Origin: Alopecurus myosuroides
Taxonomy: Eukaryota > Streptophyta > Magnoliopsida > Poales > Poaceae
Direction of reading: 5' to 3'
Assembly: GCA_028641055.1 (NCBI GenBank)
Contig: JAPCYS010002482.1
Span: 1 to 64,000, forward strand
DNA length: 64,000 bases
In this document: positions 44,764-57,725 of the stretch, piece by piece
Layout of the letters: every line of letters starts with the position of its first letter
How positions within the stretch are numbered: the first letter of the stretch is position 1
Notes under the pieces: model-generated
What the model saw: the letters and a program-made list of their open reading frames with translations, nothing else
The model's database searches: none
Told to the model about the DNA's origin: nothing
Position numbers and translations under genes: made by a program

Positions 44764-47058
44764 CATGGGTGGGGGACAAGGGAAATGGATTGGACTGGGG
44801 TATGTATGCCTTGCGGCCGGGACGGTGCGTGCTTTCCGTTCTGCCTCCGCTCTGCCCGAGGTAGGTTGGTAGAAATAGTACTCGCAAAAGATTCTCCTGG
44901 TAGAAAGGAGAGAGAGAGAGAAATAGTTATTACGTACTCCACTCGCCGTCTCTCTCTTGTAGGGGGGTAGATTGATTATAATGCGTATGTATGAGTACGT
45001 TGCTAATATATAGCAACATCCAACGCTTCTTCTTCTTCTTCTTTTTTATATGATCCAGTTCTTCTTCTGTGTTAACCCGGGTGCTGCGTGCGTGTTCTAG
45101 AGGCATGTCGATCCGCGTTCGTACACTGACGCCCAACAACCTTAGCAGCAAAACACACGCTCGCGTCCCTAATAAGCATACATCGTCTCACACGTACGTA
45201 CGTGAACAAAGAAAGAAGGATTATTATGCATAAGTGGTAAATCTAGATGGAACGTAGTTCTAGCTAGTTAAGAAACTCGTGCACACGAACGAAATCGACC
45301 GGCCTCTCATCTCATCGAACAGGAGAAAATCAACGCAAGAAAAAATAAAAGACGTCAAAGTAGTGAGATAGATAGATCGATATGCATTGTACGCGCATGC
45401 GTCCGAGAGCTAGAGATACAAATTAATTAATCAGATCCACGTACCTACGGCCGGGGCTTCAACCAGTATTTTCCCAAAGGCGTGCATGATCATAAGCATG
45501 ATGCGATATCAAAAATTGGACAGATTGAAGAAAACGGGAGGTGACCGGAGATGCATGGGCGGGAGCATATTAACAAAGACTTGCCGAACTCGAGAGAGAT
45601 AAATATCCATGCATCTACTAGGTAGAAATTCCAAGAACAAACGCAAACAGGTGGGAGATTCAAATTAAGTAAAACAAAAAGCAAGAGGAAGCGACATCAG
45701 TCAATCAACTCGCGCGTAGGTACCTGCAGACACGCACGCAAAACCACAAATTCACAAGGAGGGTGAAAAAGTTGGAAGAGAGGAGGAAAATACCATCGAT
45801 CAGGAGAAGAGATATCGAAAAGGACGAGGATTTCTTCTCACCTTTTGTGTCTCACCTTCTACCGCCTTCTCCTATGAACGTACGCGAGTATGCCGGCTCA
45901 GGGATATTTAGACATGGGTGAGCGAGAAGGGAAATGGATTGGACTGGGGTATGTATGCCTTGCGGCCGGGACGGTGCGTGCTTTCCGTTCTGCCTCCGCT
46001 CTGCCCGAGGTAGGTTGGTAGAAATAGTACTGGCAAAAGATTCTACTGGTAGAGAGGGGAGAGAGATATAGTTATTACGTACTCCTCGTCGTCTCTCTCT
46101 TGTAGGAGGGGGTAGATTGATTATAATGTGTATGTATGAGTACGTTGCTAATATATAGCAACATCCAGCGCTTCTTCTTCTTCTTTTTTCTTTTTTTTGG
46201 ACATGATCCAGCTCTTCTTCTGTGTTAACCCGGGTGTTGCGTGCGTGCTCTAGAGGCATGTCGATCCGCATTCGTACACTGACGCCCAACAACCCTAGCA
46301 GGAAAAACACGCTCGCGGCCCTAATAAGCATACATCATCTACTCGTACGTACGTGAACAAAGAAAGAAGTATTATTATGCATAATCAGTGGTAGATCTAG
46401 ATGGAACGATTACTAGCTAGTTAAGAAACTCGTGCACACGAACGAAATCGACCGACCTCATCTCATCGAACAGGAGAAAAATAACGCAAGAAAAAAATAA
46501 AAGACGGCAGAGTAGTGAGATAGATAGATCGGTATGCATTGTGCGCGCGTGCGTCCGAGAGCTAGAGATACAAATTAATTAATCAGATCCACGTACGTAC
46601 GGCCGGGGCTTCAACCAATATTTCCCCAAAGGTGTGCATGATCATGAACATGATGCGATATCCAAAATTGGACAGATTAAGGAAAATGGGAGGTGGCCGG
46701 AGATGCATGGGCGGGAGGAGATTAACAAAGACTTGCCGAACTTGAGGGAGATAAGTATCCACGCATCTACTAGGTAGAAATTCCAAGAACGAATGCAAAC
46801 AAGTAGGAGATTCAAATTAAGTAAAACAAAAAGCAAGAGGAAGCGACGTCAGTCATTCAACTCGCGCGTACGTACCTGCAGACACGCACGCAAAACCACA
46901 AGTTCACGAGGAGGGTGAAAAAGTTGGAAGAGAGGAGGAAAACGCCATCGATCAGGAGAAGAGAGATCGAAAAGGATCGAGAATCGCTTCTCACCTTTTG
47001 TGTCTCACCTGCTATCGCCTTCTCTTATGAAACGTATGCGAGCAAGCCGGCTCAGGGA

Positions 47059-47066
47059 TATTTATA
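47059..47066 (-). promoter_or_regulatory. TATA box in array unit 3
   Basis: Intact TATAAATA on the minus strand, in the same position within the unit as 44756-44763. Confidence 0.45.
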
Positions 47067-50000
47067 CATGGGTGGGGCAGAAGGGAAATGGATTGGACTG
47101 TGGTATGTATGCCTTGCGGCCGGGACCGTTCGTGCTTTCCGTTCTGCCGCTCAGTCCGAGGTAGGTTGGTAGAAATAGTACTGGCAAAGATTATCTTAGA
47201 GAGGAGAGAGAGAAATAGTTATTACGTACTCCACTCGCCTTCTCTCTCTTGTAGGAGGGGGTAGATTGATTATAATGCGTATGTATGAGTATGTTGCTAA
47301 TCTATAGCAACATCCAGCGCTTCTTCTTCTTTTTTTTTTGACATGATCCAGCTCTTCTTCTGTGTTAATCCAGGTGATGCGTGCGTGTTCTAGAGGCATG
47401 TGGATCCGCGTTCGTACACTGACGCTCAACAACCCTAGCAGCAAAACACACGCTCGCGGTCCTAATAAGCATACATCATCTCACCCGAACATACGTGAAC
47501 AAAGAAAGAAGGATTATTATGCATAATAAGTGGTAGATCTAGATGGAAACGTGGTATTAGCTAGTATTAAACTCGTGCACACGAACGAAATCGACCGACC
47601 TCATCTCATCGAACAGTTGAAAAATAAACGCAAGAAAAAATAAAAGACGGCAGAGTAGTGAGTAGATAGATCGGTATGCATTGTGCGCGCGTGCGTCCGA
47701 GAGCTAGAGATACAAATTAATTAATCAGATCCACGTACGTACGGTCGGGGCTACAACCAGTATTTCCCCAAAGGAGTGCATGATCATGAGCATGATGCGA
47801 TATCAAAATTGGACATATTAAAGAAAACAGGAGGTGGCCGGAGATGCATGGGCGGGAGCTAGATTAACAAAGACTTGCCGAACTCGAGAGAGATAAGTAT
47901 CCATGCATCTACTAGGTAGAAATTCCAAGAACGAACGCAAAACAGGTAGGAGATGCAAATTAAGTACAACAAAACGCAAAAGGAAGCGACGTCAATCAAT
48001 CAACTCGCGCGTAGGTGCCGGCAGACACGCACGCAAAACCAAAAGTTCACGAGGAGGGTGAAAAAGTTGGAAGAGAGGAGGAAAACACCATCGATGAGGA
48101 GAAGAGATATCGAAAGGACGAGGATTTCTTCTCACCTTTTGTGTCTCACCTGCTACCGCCTTCTCCTATGAACGTACGCGAGCAAGCCGGCTCAGGGATA
48201 TTTAGACATGGGTGAGGGAGAAGGGAAATGGATTGGACTGGGGTATGTATGCCTTGCGGCCGGGACGGTGCGTGCTTTCCGTTCTGCCTCCGCTTGCCCG
48301 AGGTAGGTTGGTAGAAATAGTACTGGCAAAAGATTCTCCTCGTAGAGAGGAGAGAGAGAAATGGTTATTACGTACTCCACTCGCCGTCTCTCTCTTGTAG
48401 GAGGGGGTAGATTTATTATAATGCGTATGTATGAGTACGTTGCTAATCTATAGCAACATCCAGCGCTTCTTCTTCTTCTTCTTTTTTACATGATCCAGTT
48501 CCTCTTCTGTGTTAACCCGGGTGTTGCGTGCGTGTTCTAGAGGCATGTCGATCCGCGTTCGTACACTGACGCCCAACAACCTTAGCAGCAAAACACACGC
48601 TCGCGGCTCTAATAAGCATACATCATCTCATCCGTACGTACGTGGATAAAGAAAGAAGGATTATTATGCATAATAAGTGGTAGATCTAGATGGAACGTAG
48701 TACTAGTAGTTAAGAAACTCGTGCACACGAACGAAATCGACCGAGCTCATCTCATCGAACAGAAAAATCAACGCAAGAAAAAATAAAAGACGGCAAAGTA
48801 GCGAGATAGATAGATCGATATGCATTGTACGCGCATGCGTCCGAGAGCTAGAGATACAAATTAATTAATCAGATCCATGTACGTACGGCCGGGGCTTCAA
48901 CCAGTATTTTTCCCAAAGGCGTGCATGATCATAAGCATGATGCGATATCAAATATTGGACAGATTAAAGAAAACGGGAGGTGACCGGAGATGCATGGGCG
49001 GGAGCATATTAACAAAGACTTGCCGAACTCGAGAGAGATAAGTATCCATGCATCTACTAGGTAGAAATTCCAAGAACTAACGCAAACAGGTGGGAGATTC
49101 AAATTAAGTAAAAAAAACGCAAGAGGAAGCAACGTCAGTCAATCAACTCGCGTGTAGGTACCTGCAGACACGGACGCAAAACCACAAGTTCACGAGAAGG
49201 GTGAAAAAGTTGGAAGAGATGAGGAAAACGCCATCGATCAGGAGAAGAGATATCGAAAAGGACGAGGATTTCTTCTCACCTTTGTGTCTCACCTGCTACC
49301 GCCTTCTCCTATGAACGTACGCGAGTAAGCCGGCTCAGGGATATTTAGACATGGGTGAGGGAGAAGGGAAATGGATTGGACTGGGGTATGTATGCCTTGC
49401 GGCCGGGACGGTGAGTGCTTTCCGTTCTGCCTCCCCTCTGCCCGAAGTAGGTTGGTAGAAATAGTACTGGCAAAAGATTCTCCTTGTAGAGAGGAGAGAG
49501 AGAAATAATTATTACGTACTCCACTCGCCGTCTCTCTCTTGTAGGAGGGGGGTAGATTGATTATAATGCGTATGTATGACTACGTTGCTAATCTATAGCA
49601 ACATCCAGCGCTTCTTATTCTTTTTTTTCTTTTTTTGACATGATCTAGCTCTTCTTCTGTGTTAGCCCGGGTGTTGCGTGCGTGTTCTAGAGGCATGTCG
49701 ATCCGCGTTCGTACACTGACGCCCAACAACCTTAGCAGCAAAACACACGCTCGCGGCTCTAATAAGCATACATCATCTCATCCGTACGTACGTGGATAAA
49801 GAAAGAAGGATTATTATGCATAATAAGTGGTAGATCTAGATGGAACGTAGTACTAGCTAGTTAAGAAACTCGTGCACGAACGAAATCGACCGAGCTCATC
49901 TCATCGAACAGGAGAAAAATCAACGCAAGAAAAAATAAAAGACGGCAAAGTAGCGAGATAGATAGATCGATATGCATTGTACGCGCATGCGTCCGAGAGC

Positions 50001-51641
50001 TAGAGATACAAATTAATTAATCAGATCCACGTACGTACGGCCGGGGCTTCAACCAGTATTTTTCCCAAAGGCGTGCATGATCATAAGCATGATGCGATAT
50101 CAAATATTGGACAGATTAAAGAAAACGGGAGGTGACGGAGATGCATGGGCGGGAGCATATTAACAAAGACTTGCCGAACTCGAGAGAGATAAGTATCCAT
50201 GCATCTACTAGGTAGAAATTCCAAGAACTAACGCAAACAGGTGGGAGATTCAAATTAAGTAAAAAAAACGCAAGAGGAAGCAACGTCAGTCAATCAACTC
50301 GCGTGTAGGTACCTGCAGACACGGACGCAAAACCACAAGTTCACGAGAAGGGTGAAAAAGTTGGAAGAGATGAGGAAAACGCCATCGATCAGGAGAAGAG
50401 ATATCGAAAAGGACGAGGATTTCTTCTCACCTTTTGTGTCTCACCTGCTACCGCCTTCTCCTATGAACGTACGCGAGTAAGCCGGCTCAGGGATATTTAG
50501 ACATGGGTGAGGGAGAAGGGAAATGGATTGGACTGGGGTATGTATGCCTTGCGGCCGGGACGGTGAGTGCTTTCCGTTCTGCCTCCCCTCTGCCCGAAGT
50601 AGGTTGGTAGAAATAGTACTGGCAAAAGATTCTCCTTGTAGAGAGGAGAGAGAGAAATAATTATTACGTACTCCACTCGCCGTCTCTCTCTTGTAGGAGG
50701 GGGTAGATTGATTATAATGCGTATGTATGACTACGTTGCTAATCTATAGCAACATCCAGCGCTTCTTATTCTTTTTTTTCTTTTTTTGACATGATCTAGC
50801 TCTTCTTCTGTGTTAGCCCGGGTGTTGCGTGCGTGTTCTAAAGGCATGTCGATCCGCATTCGTACACTGACGCCCAACAACCCTAGCAGCAAAACACACG
50901 CTCGCGGCCCTAATAAGCATACATCATCTCACTCGTACGTACGTGAACAAAGAAACAAGGATTATTATGCATAATAAGTGGTAGATCTTGATGGAACGTA
51001 GTAACAGCTAATTAAAAAACTCGTGCACACGAACGATATCGACCGACTTCATCTCATCGAACAGGAGAAAAATAAACATAAAAAAAAAGACGGCAGAGTA
51101 GTGAGATATATAGATCGGTATGCATTGTGCGTGGATGCTTCCGACAGCTACAGATACAAATTAATTAATCAGATCCACGTACGTACAGACGGGGCTTCAA
51201 CCAGTATTTCCCCAAAGATGTGCATGATCATGAGCATGATGCGATATCAAAAATTGGACAGATTAAAGAAAACGGGAGGTGGCCGGAGATGCATGGGCGG
51301 GAGCAGATTAACAAAGACTTGCCGAACTCGAGAGAGATAAGGATCCATGCATCTACTAGGTAGAAATTCCAAGAACAAACGCAAACAGGTAGGAGATGAA
51401 ATTAAGAAAAACAAAAAGCAAGAGGAAGCAACGTCAATCAATCAACTCGCGCGTAGGTACCTGCAGACACGCACGCAAAACCACTAGTTCACGAGGAGGG
51501 TGAAAAATTGGAAGAGAGGAGGAAAACGCCATCGATCAGAAGAAAAGAGATCGAAAAGGATCGAGGATTTCTTATCACCTTTTGTGTCTCACCTGCTACC
51601 GCCTTCTCCTATGAACATACGCGAGTAAGACGGCTCAGGGA

Positions 51642-51649
51642 TATTTATA
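51642..51649 (-). promoter_or_regulatory. TATA box in array unit 7
   Basis: Intact TATAAATA on the minus strand, in the same position within the unit as 44756-44763. Confidence 0.45.
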
Positions 51650-52180
51650 CGTGGGTGGGGGAGAAGGGAAGTGGATTGGACTGGGGTATATGTATGCCTT
51701 GCGGCCGGGACGGTGCGTGCTTTCCGTTCTGCCTCTGCTCTGCCCGAGGTAGGTTGGTAGAAATAGTATTGGCAAAAGATTCTCCTCGTAGAGAGAAGAG
51801 AGAGAGATAGTTAGTATGTACTCCACTCGTCGTCTCTCTCTTGTAGGAGGGGGTAAATTGATTGTAATGCGTATGTATGAGTACGTTGCTAATCTATAGC
51901 AACATCTAGTGCTTTTTTTTGACATGATCCAGCTGTTCTTCTGTGTTAACCCAGGTGATGCCTGCGTGTTCTAGGGGCATGTCGATCCGCGTTCATACAC
52001 TGAAGCCCAACAACCCTAGCAGCAAAATACACGCGCGCGGCCCTAATAAGCATACATTATCTCACCCGTACGTACGTGAGCAAATAAAGAAGAATTATTA
52101 TGCATAATAAGTAGTAGATCTAGATGAAACGTAGTACTAGCTAGTTAAGAAACCCGTGCACACGAACGAAATCGACCGAC

Positions 52181-53498
52181 TGTTGGAACGCGTAGAGATA
52201 AACGAAAACTTTTTTCTACGCGATGCTTCCAAGATCTAGCCGAGGTAGAAGGCCACGATGATTACCACTAGACGCGCGGTTGCGGATTATCGATGAAGCG
52301 CGTCGGGGCAGTGCAGTCCCACGATCCGGTCGACCGATCCAATCCCTCGAACGTCGAAGTGCTGAACGTACAGCCTCTGCCGGTATCCACACGTACGAGG
52401 AGGAGCTCCGACGGCAGACTGCTAGGTCTGGTGCGACGGCTGGATGAGTGGGGGCTAGGGTTCCCAACGCATGAGAGAGTGGACTAACGTGCCCGCTGGG
52501 CAACCTGCGCCTCTTATATAGCGTATGGTAGTGGGCTGCACAACACTTGTGGCCCATTCCCTCTGTGAGTCCGACTCTCAAAAATCAGTCCATTTCTGGT
52601 TCGGGTCCAATCCAACCAATACTTGCTCCCGCTCTTAAGTGTGCGACCCTGCAGGCTCATGGCGACTTGGACACGATTGGAGTCCGACTCTCAATCGATC
52701 AATCGGTAGCGGCTCCTAGCAGAACGTGCCGGCTCCCAAGTCCCATTGAGTCATGACGACATACCTTTCAATGTGATATTCATCTTAGTCCCTTTGCCTC
52801 ACGATATACCTTGTCGAGCTATAGGCGATTTATCGTCATCCTTAAATAGCTCAACTCTCTTCTCGATCTGTGACATGTGATTCATCTGACTAACTCTTTA
52901 GTCAACCGACACAGTTAACACTTAACTGAGTCGCGCATGACCATGCTTCCTGAATCATATCACTCGAGTGGGCCCAGAGAATATCTCTCCATTCGGAGGG
53001 GCAAAATCCCATCTTGATTATCCACATCACGCAGCTTGCTCATTCGACCCGAACTCTGCCTTTATTGCTTTGTCACAGAACAACGTTTGACAGAACCTAA
53101 GTCGGTGATCCACAACTCGGATTGTGCGACAACCTCAGGTCTAAGGATTACATTGATTGAGACATGCAAATGACGACTTGATCGTTGCATCTCAATGTGG
53201 GTCAGTCCGACTTGCTAAACTCTTTAGCCAAGTCCGTGAACGTTGGAATGGCATCACCATTCCCATGACAAGTGGAACCGTGTCATCAGCCAACACTCAC
53301 ATTAGTCTAGGGTGTGTGTCCAGCACAACCTAATGACCAAGGACAATCTAGTATGAACAACATGAATATACAGTTCCACAATCGAATCACATATTCAATA
53401 ACATATATCAGATGTTCAAAACAAGGACAACTTAATAACTTTATGAATACAGTGGGAATTACATCATACATGATTGCCTCTAGGGCATATTCCCAACA
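52181..53498 (-). repeat. Angela/BARE-type Copia 3' LTR
   Basis: On the minus strand the LTR begins at 53498 with TGTTGGGAATATGCCCTAGA, the diagnostic start of the Angela/BARE-1/WIS-2 superfamily. It ends at 52181 with CGCGTTCCAACA. A TATA box (CTATATAAG, about 52511-52519) lies near the U3-R boundary. It is 1318 bp, somewhat shorter than the ~1.7-1.8 kb usual for BARE-1. It interrupts the 1.15-kb array, whose last partial unit ends at 52180. Confidence 0.9.
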
Positions 53499-53509
53499 GT
53501 CTCCCACTT
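53499..53509 (-). promoter_or_regulatory. Polypurine tract of the Angela/BARE-type element
   Basis: AAGTGGGAGAC on the minus strand abuts the TGTTGGGAA LTR start, the standard arrangement for this family. Confidence 0.9.
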
Positions 53510-54470
53510 GCACTAGAGTCATCATCCTGGCATCATATGCCTAGGCATCTAATGCCCATACCTCTCGTGTGCGCTTCATGCTTAGGCTGTGGTAGCGCCT
53601 TTGTCAAGGATCTGCAATATTTGCATCCGTGTGTACTTTGCATAACTTGATATCACCTTGTTCGACAAACTGGCGAATGAGGTGGTACCGCATGAGTATG
53701 TTTGTTCTTCTGGTGTTGTCTAGGTTCCTTGGCTTGTGCGATAGCACCATTGTTGTCACAATATACGTCCAAAGGATTGGACGCGCCCTGAACCACACCA
53801 AGATCTATCAGGAGGTTCCTGATCCAAACAGCTTCCTTTGCCGCCTCTGAGGCAGCAATATACTCAGCCTCTGTTGTAGATGCAGACACCGTATCTTGCT
53901 TGGAACTCTTCCAGCTCACAGCTCCTCGTTCATTTACGACACGTATCCAGATTGCGAACGAGAATCATCTGAGTCGGTGAGATAACTCGCATCCGTGTAA
54001 CCCTTTACACTGAATTCCTCATCACCTCCATAAACTAGGAACATTTCCTTAGTATTTCTCAAATACTTAAGGATATTTTTAACCGCTGCCCAGTGGGCTT
54101 CGCCAGGGTCAGCCTGGTATCTGCTCGTAACACTTAGAGCATAGGAAACATCTGGCCTAGTACAAATCATGGCATACATGATGGATCCTATTGCCGAAGC
54201 ATACGGAATCACACTCATCCGACTTCGCTCATCAGTCGTCGAAGGACACCGAGTCTTGCTAAGTTTTATGCCATGGGACATCGGCAAGAATCCCTTCTTG
54301 GACTCTTGCATTTTGAATTTCTTCAAAACTTTGTCCAGATATGTACTCTGACTCAATCCAATGAGCCGCCTTGATCTATCTCTATAGATCCTGATTCCTA
54401 ATATGTAAGTTGCCTCACCCAAATCCTTCATTGAGAAACTCCTTTCCAATGACTCTTTGGTTTCTTGCAA
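53510..54470 (-). pseudogene. Copia pol 3' part (RT end and RNase H), truncated
   Basis: The minus frame 54470-53934 begins ETKESLERSFSMKDLGEATY, the end of the reverse transcriptase. It continues to RTRPDVSYAL-type sequence (ICTRPDVSYALSVTSRYQAD) and the RNase H motif GYTDASYLTDSDDSRSQSGY. After a frame change come SWKSSKQDTVSASTTEAEYI and VYCDNNGAIAQAKEPRQHQK, then KVHTDANIADPLTKALPQPK-type sequence across a second shift. RNase H degrades the RNA strand during cDNA synthesis. Everything upstream (gag, protease, integrase, most of RT, 5' LTR) is missing: at 54471 the sequence changes to the end of another LTR. Confidence 0.88.
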
Positions 54471-54479
54471 CCCCTTAGT

Positions 54480-55963
54480 TAAGAACCAGGGTTATCAATC
54501 CAGTAGGAGAAAGAGAATCTTCGGAAGGTTGATGCCACTGACGGTGGTGCTGGCGCTTCACCGGTGTCAGCAACAACGTGGAACCTGCACACAACTCAAC
54601 AAAAATACTTTGCCCCAACGGTACAGTGAGGTTTTCAATCTCACTGGTCTTTCTGAAAACAAATATTAGACGTATAGTGTGGAAAAACAGTGTATGCTTG
54701 CAGAAAGTAAAGAAAGCAGGAAATTGTTGTGGTTTGTTTAACAGTGTGGAAAATGGACCGGGGTTCGTATTTTCACTAGTGGTGTCTCTCCATAAAAGAT
54801 AGCATGTTGGGTGAACAAATTACAGCTGGGCAATTGACAAATAGATGTTGCACCGTAGTGCACAATATGACATGAAGATTACTATGCTATTTAGTGCAGG
54901 CATTACAACAAGATACATAGACCGACATCCATCTGCATCTATGACTAATAATCCACCCTCAGGTTATCATCCGAACCCCCTCGGGTATTAAGTTGCAAGC
55001 AATATATAATTGCATTAAAAAAAGCATGTAATGTAAGCAATGATTATGCACACGGGCACTCTCACCGCTGTTTTCTCCCTAATGGCAACAGCACATCCTC
55101 CCCCTTCACGTTTCTGTCACTCGAGCAAGGAAACAAGGAGGCATGAACCCACTATCGAGCATAAATACTCCCTCTTGGAGTTACTAACAATTACTTGGCC
55201 AGAATAACCACTAGCAACGGAGAGCATGCAAGATCACAAATAACACATGCAAATAAAGACTATAATCAATTTGGCATAAGGCCAATATTCATAGAATCCC
55301 AGCAAACACAGCACAAAGAATTACATAAGATCAATCTCGATCACGATAGGAAGCTCACGAGATCTAAACCTGGAGGCATATGAGGAGAAGACAACCATCT
55401 AGCTACAGCTACGAACCCGTAGTCCAAGGATGAACTACTCACGCATCACTCCGGAGGCAGGCATGGTGATGAAGAGGCCTCCGGTGATGATCTCTTCTCC
55501 GGCAGGGTGCCGGAAACAGCTTCAGAACACCCTGATCTGGAGTTGACGGTGACGGCGGCTGCGGAACTTTTTCGGGGATTTTGATCAGGTGTTTAGGGTT
55601 TTCCATCCGGGGGGCTTAAATAGGCGAAAGGGCAAAGCGGTGGCGCTCCAGGGGGCCCACACCCCTGGCCGCGCCACCCTATGGTGTGGCCCCCTGCTGC
55701 CCCTCTCCGGCTCCTCTTCGGTCTTCTGGATGCTTCCAGGGAAAATAGGACTTCCGGGCTTCGAATTTTCCAATTCCGAGAATATTTCCAGAAAACTTTT
55801 CTGAAACAAAAAAACAGCAGAAAACTGGCTCTGTGGCATCTTGTTAATAGGTTAGTCCGGAAAATCGATAAAATGACATACAGAAGAAGGGAGAAAACAT
55901 GTAGCAATTGGCATAATATCATCATGGAGCATCAGAAATTAGGGATACGTTTATGACGTATCA
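54480..55963 (-). repeat. Gypsy-type LTR, minus strand, related to 31387-32995
   Basis: On the minus strand it starts at 55963 with TGATACGTCATAAACGTATC and follows the 31387-32995 LTR landmark by landmark: GGACTAACCTATT.ACAAGAT, a 'CGCCTATTTAAG' TATA-like site, GGCACCCTGCCGGAG, CTCCAAGAGGGAGTATTTAT, GGTGGATTATTAGTCATAGA, and TTGGGGCAAAGT. It breaks off in CCTGGTTCTTAACTAAGG (about 54480), about 80-90 bp short of the expected end, where the Copia pol fragment begins. The lost end explains why no target duplication is seen. Confidence 0.8.
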
Positions 55964-57725
55964 GAAAACACCGTATCTCTCTCCAACGTGAGAACACCCA
56001 GACGCGCAGCACGGTCTCAACTACCCTGCCCGGGGGAGGTTAGCGTACCTCCGGCACGGTGCGCGGCAAGCGGAAATTGGGCGTGTAGAACTACATCTTC
56101 ACGCACGTCGAGTCGTCGGTGTGCTTTGGCTCTGGTTGAAGAGAAGAGAATAGGGAGGAGGCGGAGATTGAAGATGTGGAGGAGGAGGTTACGAGACGCG
56201 GTTTAAGTAGCCAAGGGAGAGGAGGGGGTCGATGGAACCGCCGTTTTTTCACACTGCATCAAGGCGTCGCAGTTGTACTTTCTCTTTGCCTGTTTTCACA
56301 TCACTCAGTCCGCCCATGCCACGATGCGTGGCTCAACACGTGAAACGACACGACAAATTAATCGAGCGTGCGACTGAATCAAGCTGCAGGCGCCGTGGCT
56401 AGGTGGTGACCGAATCACACCCGCGTGCGTGGCTAGGCGGCTGCGTGCATGGCGTGCATGGCAGAGTTGCCACTGAATCACAGCCGTGCATGGCTACGTG
56501 GTGGCTGAATCGCAACCTTTTAATCATGTAAACTAGTCAACATTGCACTCATCAATGCCAACATCGGGCGCATGCATAGTAGGCTGAAATGATGGCATGC
56601 ATAAAAGGCTGACCGCGCGCGTGGGTATGCTAGCAGGCTGAATTTAATTATCAACAAACTCGGCCCGTTCTACGATGTACAAAGCATATAACGGCCCAAC
56701 AGACAATGCCACAGAAACGCAACCGCACTTGTCCAACTTGTCAGGTCCAACGAGCGACACAGTCCCACATGGCCCCACTAGTCAGAGTTAACGGAAGAGA
56801 CATCAATGTCAGGTGTGAGCATTCGTGAGAGTTTCACCTAAGGAGATGGGGAAAAGTGAGTAAAACTTTCAACCGTGGGAAAAAGTGAGCATAACTAAGG
56901 AATCAGGGGCATAGGAGTAATAATTCCTTTGAAAAATTGGTAATATTCATTTAAATATGCAAAAGTAGCAGAAAATTTAGAAAATTCATAATATTTGGGA
57001 TTAGCCTCTAATATGGTCTACTTTGTGTGAAAATAGAATGGTGTTTAAAGAGCATTATGCCCCATATGTGGTTTTGGTAATTAATGACGGTCCTTATGAA
57101 CTAATGGTTGCATTGAGATACTCTTGTAGGTTTGTCCATTGGCAAGTTTTGGACTCCATGTGTTGGATTCAAGGTTTGATGCCATCAAGATCATTTCTTA
57201 TAATATATTTGATACTATCAAGAAGAAGAACGATCATGATAATGTTGAGCATATTGCAAGTATGTCTTGAAGATGGAGGTTCCATGAACATTCATGTTTA
57301 CCTTCAAGACATCATCATCATGAAGAAAGAGAAGAGACATGGTTGATTAAGTCAAAGTGAAAAGAATGCATTCAACATTCATCAACACTCAAATCTAGCT
57401 CTTGTCCATATAGCCTTGAGATCTAACCCATGATATGTGTGTGTGGAGTTTCCATGTGTGGTTAGGTATCTTCCCATGGGCATGCATCAAAAGTAAAATT
57501 TCATAAAGCCAATGGAGGATGAAGTCAAGTGGGGATCTTCATCAACATAATGGTCAAGTGAAGACATGGCTAAGAGAAGTTTTCCCATATTGGCTTATGG
57601 GGGAGAAATCTACAAGCCTTCGCCAAGCGAAGCGCAATCAAGAAATATGGTTCTAGTTGAGGTGATGAACATTGACATCATATAGCTCAAGTGGAATGCA
57701 CAAGGCAAATGTATTGCCTTGATAG
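55964..57725. other. Unclassified DNA, partly retroelement-like
   Basis: 55990-56250 is GC-rich, with purine-rich short frames. 56300-56800 holds repeated GTGCGTGGCTAGG/GTGCATGGC phrases and no domain. 57040-57700 begins ATGCCCCATATGTGGTTTTG, a phrase I associate with grass retrotransposon DNA. Its frames are short and lack domains. Confidence 0.3.

Larger units (their letters stand above)
43945..52180. repeat. Head-to-tail array of seven ~1.15-kb units
   Basis: The landmark AATAAGCATACAT begins at about 43945, 45171, 46323, 47464, 48611, 49761, 50912 and 52045, giving units of 1226, 1152, 1141, 1147, 1150, 1151 and 1133 bp, then a 136-bp stub cut by a Copia LTR at 52181. Other landmarks recur in step: AGGCATGTCGATCCGCG, CACGTACGTACGGCCGGGGC, CTTGCCGAACTCGAG, and a TTCTTC-rich tract. 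Units are about 90% alike by eye, and the fifth and sixth are nearly identical. On the minus strand each unit has, in order, a TATA site, an untranslated-leader-like stretch, an ATG (ATCGATGG) and a CTGCAG|GTA donor-like site. Short frames within each unit do not encode a recognised protein. In the first unit the minus frame 44646-44548 (MAFPPLFQLFCPPRELVVLH...) is open past the donor; in most others it stops after about 14 codons. Confidence 0.92.

Noticed and set aside
44583..52581. Many 60-160-residue frames recurring in each array unit
   Set aside because: They are shadows of the tandem unit, vary in frame between units and have no domain.
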